Shown: one piece after another, positions 55,399 through 64,000 of the stretch
Layout of the letters: each line of letters starts with the position of its first letter
Numbering within the stretch: position 1 is the stretch's first letter
Assembly: GCA_903828565.1 (NCBI GenBank)
Contig: CAIKMQ010000009.1
Coordinates: 1-64,000, forward strand
Length of the DNA stretch: 64,000 nt
Direction: 5' to 3'
Source: an uncultured Leptolinea sp.
Lineage (GTDB): Bacteria; Chloroflexota; Anaerolineae; Anaerolineales; Anaerolineaceae
Notes under the pieces: model-generated
Seen by the model: the letters and a program-made list of their open reading frames with translations, nothing else
The model's database searches: none
Told to the model about the DNA's origin: nothing
Made by a program: the position numbers and the translations under genes

Positions 55399-56508
55399 AT
55401 GACCACTCACCGCATAGACACCTTAGCCCAGCTGATGCAGCGCACCCGGCTGGATGCGATCGTATTGAATCCCGGGCCGGGGCTGCTGGGGCTCACTGGG
55501 CTGCAGTTCCACCTGATGGAGCGCCCGACACTTTTTCTGGTGGGGCGCGACGGCCGCGCGGCGATGATCCTTTCCGCTCTGGAGGAGGTGAAAGCCAGGG
55601 ATAGCCTGCCCGGGCTGACCTGCTATACCTACAGCGATAACCCGGCCACCTGGGCTGAGGCCATCCGTGCCGCGTTCTCGGCTTTTGATGCGAATATCCG
55701 CGTGGTGGGTGTTGAATCTGCCCGCATGCGACACCTGGAGTTGGCTTTCATTCAAAACGCGCTGCCGGGCGTGGAGGTCCTTTCCGCCGACCCGCAGCTT
55801 TCCGCGCTGCGCATCCACAAAGACGCACAGGCCATCGGCCAGATGCAGCAGGCGGTGCAGATTGCCGAGCGCGCCTTTAGCGAGACGCTGCACAGCATCC
55901 GCCCGGGGATGAGCGAACGCGCAGTGGCCGGCGAGCTTGCGGCTAATATGCTGCGGTTTGGGTCGGATGCCGAGCTGCCCTTTCCGCCGATTGTGGCGGC
56001 CGGGCCGAACAGCGCCAACCCGCATGCTGTGCCCTCTGAGCGCGTTCTGCAGACAGGCGACCTGGTGGTGATCGATTGGGGAGCCGCTTTCGGCGGTTAT
56101 TTTTCGGACCTGACGCGCACGCTGGCGATCGGCAAGCTGGATGCGGAACTGTACACCATTTATGACACGGTAAAAGCAGCCAACCGTGCCGGGCGTGAAG
56201 CCGGCCGGCCGGGAGTGACCTGCGGCGCGGTGGATGCTGCCGGACGCGCGGTGATTGCTGCTGCCGGCTATGGGCCGTACTTTACCCACCGCATCGGGCA
56301 CGGACTGGGGCTGGAAGCGCATGAGGAGCCGTACATGTTTGGCGAATCCACCCAGCTGTTGAAAGAGGGCATGGTGTACACCGTGGAGCCGGGCATTTAC
56401 TTGCCAGGCAAAGGCGGTGTGCGTATCGAAGACGACATGGCCGTCACTGAAACCGGTGCGGTCTCACTTTCCGGCCTGCCGCGCGAACTGATCACCATCC
56501 CTGCTTGA
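55399..56508 (+). CDS. Xaa-Pro peptidase family (M24) protein
   Basis: 369 aa from the ATG at 55399, with GGAGG 4 bases upstream. N-terminal creatinase-like domain (1-130), then the pita-bread catalytic domain with metal ligands DWGAAF, DLTRT, HRIGHGLGLEAHE, VEPGIY and RIEDD. It cleaves an N-terminal residue before Pro, with Mn or Co. The MFS transporter gene begins 7 bases after its stop. Confidence 0.92.
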   Translation: MTTHRIDTLAQLMQRTRLDAIVLNPGPGLLGLTGLQFHLMERPTLFLVGRDGRAAMILSALEEVKARDSLPGLTCYTYSDNPATWAEAIRAAFSAFDANIRVVGVESARMRHLELAFIQNALPGVEVLSADPQLSALRIHKDAQAIGQMQQAVQIAERAFSETLHSIRPGMSERAVAGELAANMLRFGSDAELPFPPIVAAGPNSANPHAVPSERVLQTGDLVVIDWGAAFGGYFSDLTRTLAIGKLDAELYTIYDTVKAANRAGREAGRPGVTCGAVDAAGRAVIAAAGYGPYFTHRIGHGLGLEAHEEPYMFGESTQLLKEGMVYTVEPGIYLPGKGGVRIEDDMAVTETGAVSLSGLPRELITIPA

Positions 56509-56515
56509 GGTAGCG

Positions 56516-57670
56516 ATGACGCGCGATCTGATGCTTGTGGCAATTTCATTATTCTGCTGGGGGATCGGCGAAGGCATGTTTGTGTATTTTCAGCCCATCT
56601 ATCTGCAGGAGATGGGAGCCAGCCCGCTGTTAATCGGGACGATCCTGGGCGGCATGGGTATTGCCATGGCTGTCACACAGATTCCTGCCGGCTGGCTGGG
56701 CGATAAATTCGGCCGCCGTCCCTTGATGTGGATCTCCTGGTTCCTGGGTGCAGCCGCGACTGCCGTGATGGCCCTGGCGCCCGGGCTGGGGATGTTCACT
56801 GTCGGATTGATCTTGTACGGGTTATCTGCCTTCTCGATGGCACCGATGAACGCATACATTTCAAATGCGCGCGGCAAGTGGAGCATTGGACGCGCGCTGA
56901 CCACCGTCTCCGCGGCGTATAACCTGGGCGCGGTGATCGGGCCGATGGTGGGCGGCACGTTGGCGGATGAATACGGCATCCAGCGTATTTACGCGGTGGC
57001 AGCGGTAGTGTTCTTCATTGCGTCCATCATCGTGTTGTTCATCCGCCGGCAGCCGGTGGAGCATCACCAGGCAGAGACTTCGCGTTTCAACCTGGTGCGC
57101 AATCCGCGCTTCATGCTGCTGCTGGGGATGTTGTTCCTGACCATGCTTTCCACCTATCTGCCGCAGCCACTCACTTCGAATTTCTTGAAAACCGAGCGGA
57201 GCCTGAGCATGGGGCAGATCGGTACACTGGGTTCGATCGGGTCTCTGGGTAATGCGCTGCTGGCGATCACGCTGGGGCGCGTCAATGCCTGGGTGGGGTT
57301 CTTGGCTGGACAGGCGGCAGTGCTGCTGGCATCGCTCATCATTTGGAAAGGGACGGGCATGCCGTGGTATATGCTGGGGTACTTCTTCCTGGGCGGCATT
57401 CGCATTTGCAAGTCGCTATCCATGGCGCTCGCCCGCCCGCTGATCCACCCGGCGCAGATGGGAGTGGCATACGGCTTCCTCGAGACGACCGGTTCGCTGG
57501 CCATCATTGTCGCACCACCGATCGCCGGGGCGCTGTACGAACGCGACCCATCGCTGGTTTTCCCGGTGGCGGCGATCTGTATCGGCCTGGTGCTGCTGCT
57601 CAGCCTGAAGTACCTGCCGCACGATCACCATCCGCAGGAAGACCTGATCGTCACACCGGAGAGGGAATAG
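56516..57670 (+). CDS. MFS transporter
   Basis: 384 aa with about 12 membrane segments and the loop 2-3 motif GWLGDKFGRRP, with a similar ARPLIHPAQMG in the second half. Substrate unknown. It lies between the peptidase and the metallo-hydrolase genes in a plus-strand run. Confidence 0.88.
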   Translation: MTRDLMLVAISLFCWGIGEGMFVYFQPIYLQEMGASPLLIGTILGGMGIAMAVTQIPAGWLGDKFGRRPLMWISWFLGAAATAVMALAPGLGMFTVGLILYGLSAFSMAPMNAYISNARGKWSIGRALTTVSAAYNLGAVIGPMVGGTLADEYGIQRIYAVAAVVFFIASIIVLFIRRQPVEHHQAETSRFNLVRNPRFMLLLGMLFLTMLSTYLPQPLTSNFLKTERSLSMGQIGTLGSIGSLGNALLAITLGRVNAWVGFLAGQAAVLLASLIIWKGTGMPWYMLGYFFLGGIRICKSLSMALARPLIHPAQMGVAYGFLETTGSLAIIVAPPIAGALYERDPSLVFPVAAICIGLVLLLSLKYLPHDHHPQEDLIVTPERE

Positions 57671-57672
57671 GC

Positions 57673-58305
57673 ATGTCGCTGAAAATCACTCATTACGTCC
57701 TAGGGCCGCTGCAGAACAATACCCTGCTGTTGGTGGATGAAGGCAGCCGCGAGTGTGCGGTGGTGGACCCGGCTTTCGGCGCCGCGGAGGTACTGGAGGA
57801 CATCCACTCTCAGGGGTTGAAGCTCAGCCGCATCCTGATCACGCATGCCCATTTCGACCACATTGGCGGCGTGAACGAGCTGATCACCTGGCCAGCTGAC
57901 GGGATCGAATTGCTGATGCACCCGGACGGGCTGCTGCTGTGGCAATCGGGCGGCGGCGCAGCGGTGTACGGCTATGCCTTTCAGCTGCCGGAACTGCAAC
58001 CGCACCCCATCCAGCACGGCGATACCATCCGCCTGGGGGAGAGCGAGGTGCGCGTATTGCACACTCCCGGCCATGCCCCCGGGCATACCGCGTTTTACCT
58101 GCCTGAGTTATCCACCGCGTTGGTGGGTGACCTGATCTTTTACCACGGTGTCGGCCGTACCGACCTGCCGGGTGGGTCCGCGCTGGTGTTGATCGAAAGC
58201 ATCCGGCAGCAGATACTCACCCTACCGCCAGAGACGGTGCTCATCCCCGGCCACGGCCCGTTCACTTCCGTGGCTGAAGAGCTCGCGGAGAATCCTTTCT
58301 TGTAA
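57673..58305 (+). CDS. Metallo-beta-lactamase fold hydrolase (glyoxalase II-like)
   Basis: 210 aa from the ATG at 57673, two bases after the MFS stop; a longer frame upstream lies inside the MFS gene. Metal ligands HAHFDH (about 57-62), HTPGHAPGH, GDLIFYHGVGR and PGHGP match the family. It is similar in size and layout to YcbL/glyoxalase II proteins that hydrolyse thioesters. Confidence 0.9.
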   Translation: MSLKITHYVLGPLQNNTLLLVDEGSRECAVVDPAFGAAEVLEDIHSQGLKLSRILITHAHFDHIGGVNELITWPADGIELLMHPDGLLLWQSGGGAAVYGYAFQLPELQPHPIQHGDTIRLGESEVRVLHTPGHAPGHTAFYLPELSTALVGDLIFYHGVGRTDLPGGSALVLIESIRQQILTLPPETVLIPGHGPFTSVAEELAENPFL

Positions 58306-58470
58306 GGATCTACAGGAGCAGGGGGCATCTCAATCGCCTATCCGCGGCACGGGAATTGTCGGGTGGTTTATTTTCAGGCATTTTCCCTTTATAATTATTT
58401 TACTTTCATTTATTTCAGATCTTATCGTTGATCCACTTACCAATATTTAGCACACAATAGAAAGGTCATT

Positions 58471-59325
58471 ATGGGTCGCACAGTACTTATCACCGACACT
58501 GATTGTAGTATTCCGGCAGCACTAGCCGAAAAGCACCAGATCATTCAGGTGCCGATCACCATCCATTTTGGTGAGCAGTCTTACACCACCGGGGTGGATA
58601 TTGATGATGTCAAGGTCTTTGAGCTGGTTGATCAGCTGAACCGCCTGCCAACGACCGCAGCGCCATCCCCCGGTGCTTTTGCGGAGGCTTACCGCAAGGC
58701 TTTCGAATCTGGGGCGGACAAGGTCATCTGCCTGGCCGTTTCCAGCAAGATCAGCGCTACGTACAGCTCGGCAGTAACCGCCAGCGAGATGTTCCCGGGC
58801 AAGGACATCACCGTGATCGACACACTCAACCTGAGCATGGGCCAGGGATTGCTGGTACTGTCTGCCGCGGATGCAATCAAAGCCGGGAAATCTGCCGCGG
58901 ATATTCAGGCGATGGTGGACGACATGAACACCCGCATGCCACTGTACGGCCTGCTGCCGTCCCTGAAATACCTGGCAATGAGCGGCAGGGTTGGTAAACT
59001 TGCGGCCGGGATGGCAGACACGCTAAGCATCAAGCCCATCCTGACGAACAATGCAGGTAAGCTGGAACTGCTGGAAAAGATCCGCACACAAAAGAAAGCC
59101 ATCGCCCGAATGCTGGAACTGGCAACAGAAGCTGTCGGGAACCGCAAGATCGCGCGTGCCGCCATGATCCACGTGAACAACCCGGAAGGAGCCGTGGAGC
59201 TGGAGAAGGAATTGCGCGCCATTCTGCCCCTGCCAAAGGAAGTCATCCATGCGGGTTTCACCCCCGGCCTTTCGGTACATGCCGGTGCCGGTGTGGTTGG
59301 CTTCACCTTCCTGCTGGAGAAGTAA
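58471..59325 (+). CDS. DegV family fatty acid-binding protein
   Basis: 284 aa. The lipid-binding segments TDTDCSIPAAL at the start, TTAAPSPGAF and LAVSSKISATYSSA are those of FakB/DegV proteins, which present a fatty acid to the FakA kinase. No fakA gene is in the window. A TATAAT (58390-58395) with a weak -35 lies upstream. A terminator follows the stop. Confidence 0.92.
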   Translation: MGRTVLITDTDCSIPAALAEKHQIIQVPITIHFGEQSYTTGVDIDDVKVFELVDQLNRLPTTAAPSPGAFAEAYRKAFESGADKVICLAVSSKISATYSSAVTASEMFPGKDITVIDTLNLSMGQGLLVLSAADAIKAGKSAADIQAMVDDMNTRMPLYGLLPSLKYLAMSGRVGKLAAGMADTLSIKPILTNNAGKLELLEKIRTQKKAIARMLELATEAVGNRKIARAAMIHVNNPEGAVELEKELRAILPLPKEVIHAGFTPGLSVHAGAGVVGFTFLLEK

Positions 59326-59341
59326 ACCATTCTGGAAAAAC

Positions 59342-59371
59342 AAACAGCGCTGGCATGCCAGCGCTGTTTTT
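59342..59371. terminator. Bidirectional terminator between degV and rny
   Basis: AAACAGCGCTGGCATGCCAGCGCTGTTTTT, a 13-bp perfect dyad with T-runs on both sides. Confidence 0.9.
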
Positions 59372-59394
59372 GCTTTCTTTGATGTAAGCGGGAG

Positions 59395-60933
59395 TTACTT
59401 GGCGAAATCCACCGCGCGTGTTTCGCGGATGACGGTCACCTTGATCTGCCCGGGGTACTGCATGGTATCTTCGATCTTGCGGGCGATATCACGAGCCAGA
59501 CGGGCGGATTCGAGGTCATCAATGTCTTCAGGGCGCACGATGATGCGCACTTCACGACCGGCCTGAATGGCATAGCTTTGCTGGACGCCTTTGTAAGAAT
59601 TGGCGATATCTTCCAGCGCGCGCAGCCGCTTGATGTACTGTTCCAAGTCTTCACGCCTCGCACCCGGCCGGGCACCGGAAATTGCATCCGCGGCTTCGAC
59701 GATCACGGCTTCCACTGAATCCTGGTCCACCTCATGATGATGTGAGGCGATGGCATTTACGATCTTCGGGCCGACACCGTAGCGCTTGGCAAATTCCGCA
59801 CCCAACATGGCGTGCGTGCCATCCACATTGTGGTCGAGGGCTTTACCGAGGTCGTGCAATAAAGCGCCAGCTTTGGAGATCTCAATATTCGCACCCAGCT
59901 CAGCTGCCAGGATGCCGGCGATTTTCGAAACTTCGACCGCGTGGAAGAGCTGGTTCTGGCCGTAGGATGTGCGGTATTTGAGCCTTCCCAGTACCTTGGT
60001 CACTTCGGGGTGTAAACCGGCAACGCCGGCTTCAAACGCAGCCTGGTCACCGGCTTCGGTGATGATGCGATCCACCTCACGTTCGGTGTCGCCAAGCACT
60101 TTTTCAATATAAGCCGGGTGGATGCGCCCATCGAGGATGAGTTTTTCTAGGCTGCGCCGGGCGATCTCACGGCGGACCGGATCAAAGCAGGAGATAGTAA
60201 CAGCTTCAGGCGTGTCATCTACGATGACATCCACACCGGCTGCCTGCTCAAAGGCGCGGATATTGCGGCCGTTGCGGCCAACGATGCGGCCTTTCATTTC
60301 TTCGTTCGGGAGTACCACAACCGAGGTTACAACTTCCGCCACCTGGTCTGAGGCCACCCGCTGGATGGCATCGGCGATTAGTTCACGGGCACGGCGTTCT
60401 CCGTCTTCACGGGCTTCTGTTTCGATCTGGCGGATGATACGGGCCATATCCGCCCGGGCTTCTTTTTCTACTTCTGTCAGCAGGACCTGTCGGGCTTCTT
60501 CGACGGTCATCTGCCCGATCTTCTGCAGTTCTTCGAGCTGCTGAGCATACATCTTTTCGATGTCATTCGCGCGCTTATCCACGGCAGACTGGCGTTTGTT
60601 GATTGTCTGTTCGCGCAGTTCCAGCTTCTCTACGCGCATATCCAACTCACCGCGGCGCTTGTTCAGGCGGTCTTCTTCGCGGCTGATATCCGCCCGGCGC
60701 CGGGAAACTTCCTCTTCAGAACTCTTCAAAACCTTGAGAGCATCATCCTTGGCCTGCATCTCGATTGAACGGGCGTTTTCTTTTGCCCGCTGCAGGATCA
60801 CTTCAGCTTTCTGCCCCTGCTCTTTTTGTTTCTTTTCTACCTGCGCCTTGTTGATCAGGTAACCAACGACGAGACCGATCAACAGCATGACTACCGGCAA
60901 CAGGTACCATAATAATTGCGCCTGTCCTTTCAT
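59395..60933 (-). CDS. rny: Ribonuclease Y
   Basis: 512 aa from the ATG at 60933, which has GAGGT 4 bases upstream; a GTG 6 bases earlier is less likely. An N-terminal membrane anchor (about 7-27), a long coiled coil (30-190), a KH domain (GRIVGRNGRNIRAFEQAAGVDV) and an HD domain with LLHDLGKALD and ASHHHEVD. It is a membrane-bound endonuclease starting mRNA decay. The gene starts 11 bases after recX, in one operon. Confidence 0.95.
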   Translation of the reverse strand: MKGQAQLLWYLLPVVMLLIGLVVGYLINKAQVEKKQKEQGQKAEVILQRAKENARSIEMQAKDDALKVLKSSEEEVSRRRADISREEDRLNKRRGELDMRVEKLELREQTINKRQSAVDKRANDIEKMYAQQLEELQKIGQMTVEEARQVLLTEVEKEARADMARIIRQIETEAREDGERRARELIADAIQRVASDQVAEVVTSVVVLPNEEMKGRIVGRNGRNIRAFEQAAGVDVIVDDTPEAVTISCFDPVRREIARRSLEKLILDGRIHPAYIEKVLGDTEREVDRIITEAGDQAAFEAGVAGLHPEVTKVLGRLKYRTSYGQNQLFHAVEVSKIAGILAAELGANIEISKAGALLHDLGKALDHNVDGTHAMLGAEFAKRYGVGPKIVNAIASHHHEVDQDSVEAVIVEAADAISGARPGARREDLEQYIKRLRALEDIANSYKGVQQSYAIQAGREVRIIVRPEDIDDLESARLARDIARKIEDTMQYPGQIKVTVIRETRAVDFAK

Positions 60934-60944
60934 AAACACCTCAT

Positions 60945-61577
60945 CTATTCGTCAGGATGGAGTTCGTGCCAGAGTTCCCGGGCGGTACTGAAACAGACAC
61001 TTCCCGAAAATCCTTTGCGTGCCAGATAGGCAGCACACTTTTGCACAAACTCTTTAGCGGGTAGATCTGCCCAGCGGTTGAGCGATTTTCTGGCTGCGGC
61101 TAGTGCGCGGGGTTCATCATCCCCGGCCTGCGCCATCGCCTGCTCCACCACCTGCTGATCTAGCCCTTTCTGGTACAGCTCATACCTCATCAGACGCTGC
61201 GAGCGAGGATGGAACGTGACTCTGTCACTCACCCAGGCTTCAGCAAATCGTTGGTCGTCCAGTAAATGATTCTCCAGCAGGCGGACGACCACGTCCCGTA
61301 CCTGCCCGGTGTCATATCCTTTTTGCAGCAGCCTTTTCTCAAGTTCTGCCGCGGTTCGCTGGCGGTATCCCAAAAGCCGCAGCGCAGACTGGTAGATCAC
61401 TTCTGTTTCATCTGCGTGGCGGATCTTGCTAATCTCAGCATCGCTCAAATCCTGGCCGATGGAAAGCCAGGCTGCTGAGATGCGCTGCAGGCTAAACGCA
61501 AAAGCCCCATCCAGGTATACATTGATCCGGTTGGGGTTCCTTCGTTGCACTTTTAGCCCGGTGACCCTGCCACCCAT
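60945..61577 (-). CDS. recX: Regulatory protein RecX
   Basis: 210 aa from the ATG at 61577, which has AGGTG 4 bases upstream; a second ATG at 61589 has no clear site. Three-helix repeats with LRLLGYRQRTAAELEKRLLQKG and a repeat DDQRFAEAWVSDRVTFHPRSQRLMRYELYQKG mark RecX, which limits RecA filaments. recA is not adjacent. A promoter at 61857-61886 is possible. Confidence 0.9.
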   Translation of the reverse strand: MGGRVTGLKVQRRNPNRINVYLDGAFAFSLQRISAAWLSIGQDLSDAEISKIRHADETEVIYQSALRLLGYRQRTAAELEKRLLQKGYDTGQVRDVVVRLLENHLLDDQRFAEAWVSDRVTFHPRSQRLMRYELYQKGLDQQVVEQAMAQAGDDEPRALAAARKSLNRWADLPAKEFVQKCAAYLARKGFSGSVCFSTARELWHELHPDE

Positions 61578-61589
61578 AAACACCTGCAT

Positions 61590-61928
61590 ACCACACGTCA
61601 GGATCGTGGCCCGGGGATTGTGAATTGATGGAAAGGGATGGACGGCTGATTAGCCGTTGGGTGAAACTGTAGCTTATGGGGTGCAGTGCTTCCGTGCCAG
61701 AATTGGTTCGGTCAGCATGTACCTGATTTTAATGGGTGCCATAATCATCCAGTATTCGTTCCAGTCCACATCACCACAGAGATCATGGTGCATTTCATCA
61801 AATCACAAGATACTTCAAAGCCCTTCCCGGGCGGATCCAGTTAATAACTTATTAATATTATAACGGAAATCAGTTCAAAGTGCCAACATCCGGTACATCC
61901 TTGGGGCTGTTATCCCACCAGATATTCC
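61590..61928. other. Intergenic region upstream of recX
   Basis: I see no gene. A short ACGGCT-GATT-AGCCGT hairpin lies near 61644-61659, and a promoter-like pair lies at 61857-61886. A 68-codon frame on the plus strand has no ribosome-binding site or family match. Confidence 0.5.
61857..61886 (-). promoter_or_regulatory. Possible recX-rny promoter
   Basis: TTGGCA (61881-61886), an 18-bp spacer and TATAAT (61857-61862) on the minus strand, about 280 bases before recX. Confidence 0.5.
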
Positions 61929-62621
61929 TCAAATGGGCAGTTGCCGGCTAATATCTCTTAGTTTCTTTCGGGCAGATCGCCATTCTGGGTAGTAACTACC
62001 CACTAACTGCCAGAATTTCAATGAGTGTGACATGATGCGGGTATGACAGAGTTCATGGATAATTACATACTCCACAAGATCAGGGGGGAGAAGCAGTAAC
62101 TTCATGTTCAGGTTGATGTTCCCCGCAGCCGTGCAGCTTCCCCAACGAGTTCGCTGGTCGCGGATGGCAAGCCCCTGATACGATAAACCTGTCTGACGGC
62201 TTACACGATCTAGCCAGGCAGGCAAATATGCCTGCGCCTTTTTTTTGAGCCATGTTTTCAGAACCCGGATGACTGCCTGATGATCCTCCACCCTGCCGCG
62301 GATTTCCAGCACAGCAGAACCTTCCTTTATAGACGTGCGATTTATCGCAACTGGAACGAGGACGATGCGCCAGGATTGCCCGAACGCAGGCATGTGCAGT
62401 TTTTCAGGCAGATCCTTCTTGATCGGCAGTGGTAATTTACTTACCTTTTCCAGCGCATCCTGGATCCAATCCACCTTTTGGGACAGGATGGCCGGTAAAC
62501 GGCGGATGTCATATCCGGCTGGCACAGTTACGACCAGGCCGGTTTCTCTTGTCACCCGCAGCGATACCTGCCTGGCACGGTTACTTACCTTGATCGTATA
62601 TGCTGGCAGAGTTGGGGCCAT
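61929..62621 (-). CDS. M48-like metallopeptidase, YgjP/DUF45 type
   Basis: 230 aa. The C-terminal zinc site HELCH (with HTRIMSHSLKFW) is the HExxH motif; the preceding RWGSCTAAGNINLN block is typical of YgjP/WLM proteins. Role in bacteria unknown. The gene lies 1 base downstream of the next gene's stop, so they are in one operon. Confidence 0.88.
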   Translation of the reverse strand: MAPTLPAYTIKVSNRARQVSLRVTRETGLVVTVPAGYDIRRLPAILSQKVDWIQDALEKVSKLPLPIKKDLPEKLHMPAFGQSWRIVLVPVAINRTSIKEGSAVLEIRGRVEDHQAVIRVLKTWLKKKAQAYLPAWLDRVSRQTGLSYQGLAIRDQRTRWGSCTAAGNINLNMKLLLLPPDLVEYVIIHELCHTRIMSHSLKFWQLVGSYYPEWRSARKKLRDISRQLPI

Positions 62622-62622
62622 A

Positions 62623-63660
62623 TCACCCTTGCCTAGCCGGGGGAATCAGTTTTACGAGGTGAACATTGCGACTGATCGCGCCAAACTTGTATTTGTAATC
62701 TTCACTGCCCCGCATGAAATCAAAATACTTCAGGCGCTTTTCATTTGCCCATTCAAGCAGGTGACCCAACAATACCCAGCCGGGAGAAAAATCATACTGC
62801 TCGGGGTTCACCCCGGAATTATAGACAAACAACTGGTCGTCATACAGAAAAGAAAGGTAGGCAGCGGAACGTGTTCCATCGATCTCCAGAAAACTGAGAT
62901 GAAGCGATCCATTTTGAAAGGCTGAACGGATCAGGCTGCGCATCTGAGCATCCATGGCCGGTGTCAGGAATGCTTTCTTTTTATCATCGAGTGACATCAG
63001 GTGAATGAAAGCGGAGATCTCATCTTCCAGAGCTGCTGCATGTTCCACGATGAACCAGCGGTGCATGTGCCCGCTATGCTCAAGACGGCGCATTTTACGG
63101 CGGATCTCATGACGTTGTTTCTTATCAATCCCAGCCAGATACAACTCAAAATCACCGGGCAATTCGATCCGCGGGGCTGGCTGCAAATGTTCGACGGAAT
63201 AATTCCAGCCCCTTTCAGTGGCAATGGACTCTAAACTGGTAATAGTCGGGGAAGTATCCAACAGGTTATAAAGGCGGACCTCATCCCAGGAGGTGTTTTG
63301 TTCAACAGCCAGGTGATCCAGTAGTTCAACCAGGAAAGTGCTGTGATTCTGCGGAGACACGATCAGATCCAGGTAATCCATGATCTCGAAACTACCGATA
63401 AACTGCAACACCCTGCGGCCATCCGCCATTTTTGTGATGAAGAAAGGCGCAACGCCCAGCAGCGTGGTGCCCTCCCGGGCTATATGAATAGCCAATTCCC
63501 CATCTGCCCATTCACCGCCGCCCAGGCCCTGCCACCAGGTGCGCAGCATCTCATGACGCAAAAATGGCGCGCTGATCACTCCGCGCGTCACCAGGTCATT
63601 CCACTCCACCTGCAAGGCATCCCAGCCTTCCAGGGTAACGATCTTTAGAAAGGTATACAT
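62623..63660 (-). CDS. GNAT-fold (FemAB/BioF2-like) acyltransferase
   Basis: 345 aa from the ATG at 63660, with AGGAG 3 bases upstream. The late SAAYLSFLYDDQLFVYNSGVNPEQYDFSPG segment and LKYFDFMRGSEDYKYKFG belong to the CelD/BcsL (FemAB-like) GNAT family, often in polysaccharide or wall modification. The substrate is unknown. It is coupled with the YgjP-type gene. Confidence 0.8.
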   Translation of the reverse strand: MYTFLKIVTLEGWDALQVEWNDLVTRGVISAPFLRHEMLRTWWQGLGGGEWADGELAIHIAREGTTLLGVAPFFITKMADGRRVLQFIGSFEIMDYLDLIVSPQNHSTFLVELLDHLAVEQNTSWDEVRLYNLLDTSPTITSLESIATERGWNYSVEHLQPAPRIELPGDFELYLAGIDKKQRHEIRRKMRRLEHSGHMHRWFIVEHAAALEDEISAFIHLMSLDDKKKAFLTPAMDAQMRSLIRSAFQNGSLHLSFLEIDGTRSAAYLSFLYDDQLFVYNSGVNPEQYDFSPGWVLLGHLLEWANEKRLKYFDFMRGSEDYKYKFGAISRNVHLVKLIPPARQG

Positions 63661-63802
63661 GTTCTCCTGAAAATCCTCAGCGATGATACGATGTGCATTA
63701 TACCTTGCATCAGACAGCGCTACTGTGATGTCCTTCATTAGCTGGTAAAATACTTGCAACTATAGATTTCGTTATTATTCTCGCTATCCGGATATCAACC
63801 CT

Positions 63803-64000
63803 GTGTTCGATCTTAACCTCTACCCACTGTATATCAAAAATGGCACTGGCCAGCCAGCCCTGCCCGGTTTACGCTTCTTGAGTTCTCCGAAGAGTTCCAG
63901 CCGGATCCGATCTGGTGACCAGATTGTCTTGTTAGCCAGCCCGGCACCCGGGGCTGAGATGGGCGAAGACCGGCTGCAGGCTGCCATTGATGCCGGCTTG
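63803..64000 (+). CDS. Partial gene of unknown function at the window end
   Basis: An open frame of 66 codons from a GTG at 63803 to the edge (VFDLNLYPLYIKNG at the N-terminus). No family recognised. No clear ribosome-binding site was seen before the GTG, so the start is tentative. It diverges from the GNAT-like gene. Confidence 0.5.
   Translation, partial: MFDLNLYPLYIKNGTGQPALPGLRFLSSPKSSSRIRSGDQIVLLASPAPGAEMGEDRLQAAIDAGL

Noticed and set aside
55423-56322. 299-codon frame antisense to the Xaa-Pro peptidase
   Set aside because: It is a high-GC antisense shadow of a gene with all its metal ligands.
57343-58305. 320-codon version of the metallo-hydrolase
   Set aside because: Its first 110 residues are the MFS gene in another frame; the ATG at 57673 follows the MFS stop directly.
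58367-58395. Promoter before degV (TTTATT-17-TATAAT)
   Set aside because: The -10 is good but the -35 is poor, so it is mentioned only in the degV entry.
61657-61863. 68-codon plus-strand frame upstream of recX
   Set aside because: No ribosome-binding site, no family, and the region looks intergenic.
1-64000. CRISPR array, rRNA operon or prophage
   Set aside because: No regular spacer array, rRNA sequence or phage structural gene was seen on either strand.

Overview
The window is bacterial chromosomal DNA with dense coding, many ATGA start/stop overlaps and long co-directional runs. The gene content suggests a member of the Chloroflexota, probably class Anaerolineae: a bacterial Elp3-type radical SAM/GNAT tRNA enzyme, a short archaeal-type AspRS, a B. 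subtilis-type LexA/SOS box, MeaB with a free B12-binding subunit, and a selenocysteine-containing SelD. This placement is inference from gene families; no rRNA is present to confirm it. I saw no prophage, intact insertion sequence, CRISPR array or rRNA operon.

Layout: (1) 1-3106, minus strand: a Fic protein cut by the window edge and HsdM of a type I restriction-modification system, lying beyond the 3' end of a tRNA-Lys(CTT) gene. Between tRNA and hsdM are about 95-bp tandem repeats that carry copies of the tRNA 3' end, the mark of an integration site. (2) 3159-7485: ADP-ribosylglycohydrolase and histidine phosphatase (minus), diverging from a nitroreductase and two membrane proteins (plus). 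(3) 7522-17130, minus: a long run containing a terpenoid-cyclase-like protein, a phosphoribosyltransferase, PriA, a CorC/CNNM-type CBS protein, a Memo-family protein, a LysM/M23 peptidase, SelD (UGA-encoded Sec) and an SPFH protein. (4) 17241-29336: small enzymes and membrane proteins, HEAT-repeat protein, Elp3, methyltransferase, MutM-Prs, AspRS, MeaB and a B12-binding protein. (5) 29470-35892: PyrK-like iron-sulfur protein and a polysaccharide cluster with three glycosyltransferases, WecB and WecC. (6) 36061-38823: LexA with a strong self-regulated promoter, ZIP transporter, methyltransferase-like protein. (7) 38946-51110, minus: a transcription/translation cluster read rpoB, rpsL, rpsG, fusA, tuf, rpmG, tRNA-Trp, secE, nusG, rplK, rplA, rplJ, rplL. 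(8) 51411-64000: thioesterase, DinG-like exonuclease/helicase, an odd 720-bp spacer bounded by a 19-bp inverted repeat, Xaa-Pro peptidase, MFS transporter, metallo-hydrolase, DegV, RNase Y, RecX, YgjP-type metallopeptidase, a GNAT/FemAB-like protein and a partial gene.

How the parts work together: the cluster in (7) supplies the RNA polymerase beta subunit, ribosomal proteins, elongation factors and NusG/SecE, with an L10-leader attenuator before rplJ-rplL. The polysaccharide block makes UDP-ManNAc and UDP-ManNAcA (WecB, WecC) next to the glycosyltransferases that may use such sugars. SelD makes selenophosphate and is itself a selenoprotein, so the organism should decode UGA as Sec. LexA, PriA, MutM, RecX and the DinG-like helicase are DNA-repair or recombination functions scattered through the window.

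The points most worth a second look are the SelD UGA with its SECIS hairpin, the tRNA-Lys-derived repeats beside the restriction island, the placement of rpoB away from rpoC with a large insertion in RpoB, the 19-bp inverted promoter repeat around 54.63-55.39 kb, a probable non-ATG/GTG/TTG start in the Memo gene, a DECQ helicase motif in PriA, and a pair of related 17-bp dyads upstream of the HEAT-repeat gene and prs.
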